Shown: in pieces, positions 63,924 to 64,000 of the stretch | How positions within the stretch are numbered: position 1 is the first letter of the stretch | Layout: the number at the start of each line of letters is the position of its first letter | NCBI GenBank assembly: GCA_019359045.1 | Contig: JAHHIA010000001.1 | Span: forward strand, 372,001-436,000 | From: Scytolyngbya sp. HA4215-MV1 | Lineage (GTDB): Bacteria > Cyanobacteriota > Cyanobacteriia > Leptolyngbyales > Leptolyngbyaceae | Reading direction: 5' to 3' | Length of the DNA stretch: 64,000 bases | Translations under genes and position numbers: made by a program | The notes under the pieces: model-generated | Told to the model about the DNA's origin: nothing | Seen by the model: the letters and a program-made list of their open reading frames with translations, nothing else | Database searches by the model: none

Positions 63924-64000
63924 ACCGGAATGTCTCCAAGATTTAATTTGCCAAATTCATTCTCATCAGATTTTACAACCATGAATTTTTTCAATCACTT

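Overview
The window comes from a cyanobacterium. It encodes phycocyanin and phycobilisome linkers, carries many copies of the HIP1 palindrome GCGATCGC, and holds typical cyanobacterial families (fdxH-type ferredoxin, DUF2949, DUF4079, a CBS-CP12 fusion). It has a complete, uninterrupted nif cluster with an in-cluster cnfR-type regulator, and no excision element splits nifD or nifB. This fits a non-heterocystous, probably filamentous, nitrogen fixer of the Leptolyngbya or Oscillatoria kind. That taxonomic placement is an inference.

Layout. 1-2.1 kb: a small hypothetical gene and ffh (housekeeping). 2.4-28.6 kb: the nitrogen-fixation island. It starts with cnfR, then two loosely linked genes, then a long minus-strand block read from nifB leftwards: nifB-nifS-nifU-nifH-nifD-nifK-(PF06967 gene)-nifE-nifN-nifX-DUF269-Rop-like-nifW-hesA-small membrane protein-hesB-fdxH-feoA-like, followed by fdxB and a CBS-CP12 gene. 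A one-domain Mop gene lies on the plus strand inside this block. A divergent plus-strand operon carries nifP-(small gene)-Dps-like-DUF2949-(small membrane ORF)-nifV-nifZ-nifT. The two arms are separated by a 950-base control region with six copies of one 7-base motif, arranged as two equivalent three-site arrays facing outwards, one towards nifB and one towards nifP. These are the best candidates for CnfR operators and the most striking signal in the window.

28.8-33.5 kb: a phycobilisome module with cpcG (minus) and a divergent cpcB-cpcA-linker-linker operon, with an attenuator-like hairpin after cpcA and a very strong terminator at the end. Its subunits look like a divergent phycocyanin paralogue set next to the nif genes. 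33.6-45.4 kb: mixed accessory genes: AraC regulator and azoreductase, DUF1772 protein, a TetR regulator ending in a transposase-type zinc ribbon, a Rieske oxygenase, a UBP zinc finger, an esterase overlapping a DUF2156 (MprF-like) membrane protein, DUF1345 and EamA membrane proteins, a secreted protein and a DUF4079 protein.

45.6-61.5 kb: a hopanoid cluster: hpnI, hpnK, hpnJ, squalene synthase, hpnH, hpnA and, facing them or divergent, hpnG, hpnF (squalene-hopene cyclase) and hpnB. A cyclic-peptide-type ABC exporter and an RND permease flank or interrupt it. Together these would make squalene, cyclise it, attach adenosine, remove adenine and build glycosylated or cyclitol-ether bacteriohopanepolyols. 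61.5-63.9 kb: a small hypothetical gene and a membrane serine/threonine kinase.

Spacers between the nif genes are rich in short tandem repeats. Related intergenic-type repeat sequence also appears to have entered two genes in frame (the RND permease and the squalene-hopene cyclase). No rRNA, tRNA, CRISPR array or complete insertion sequence was recognised.
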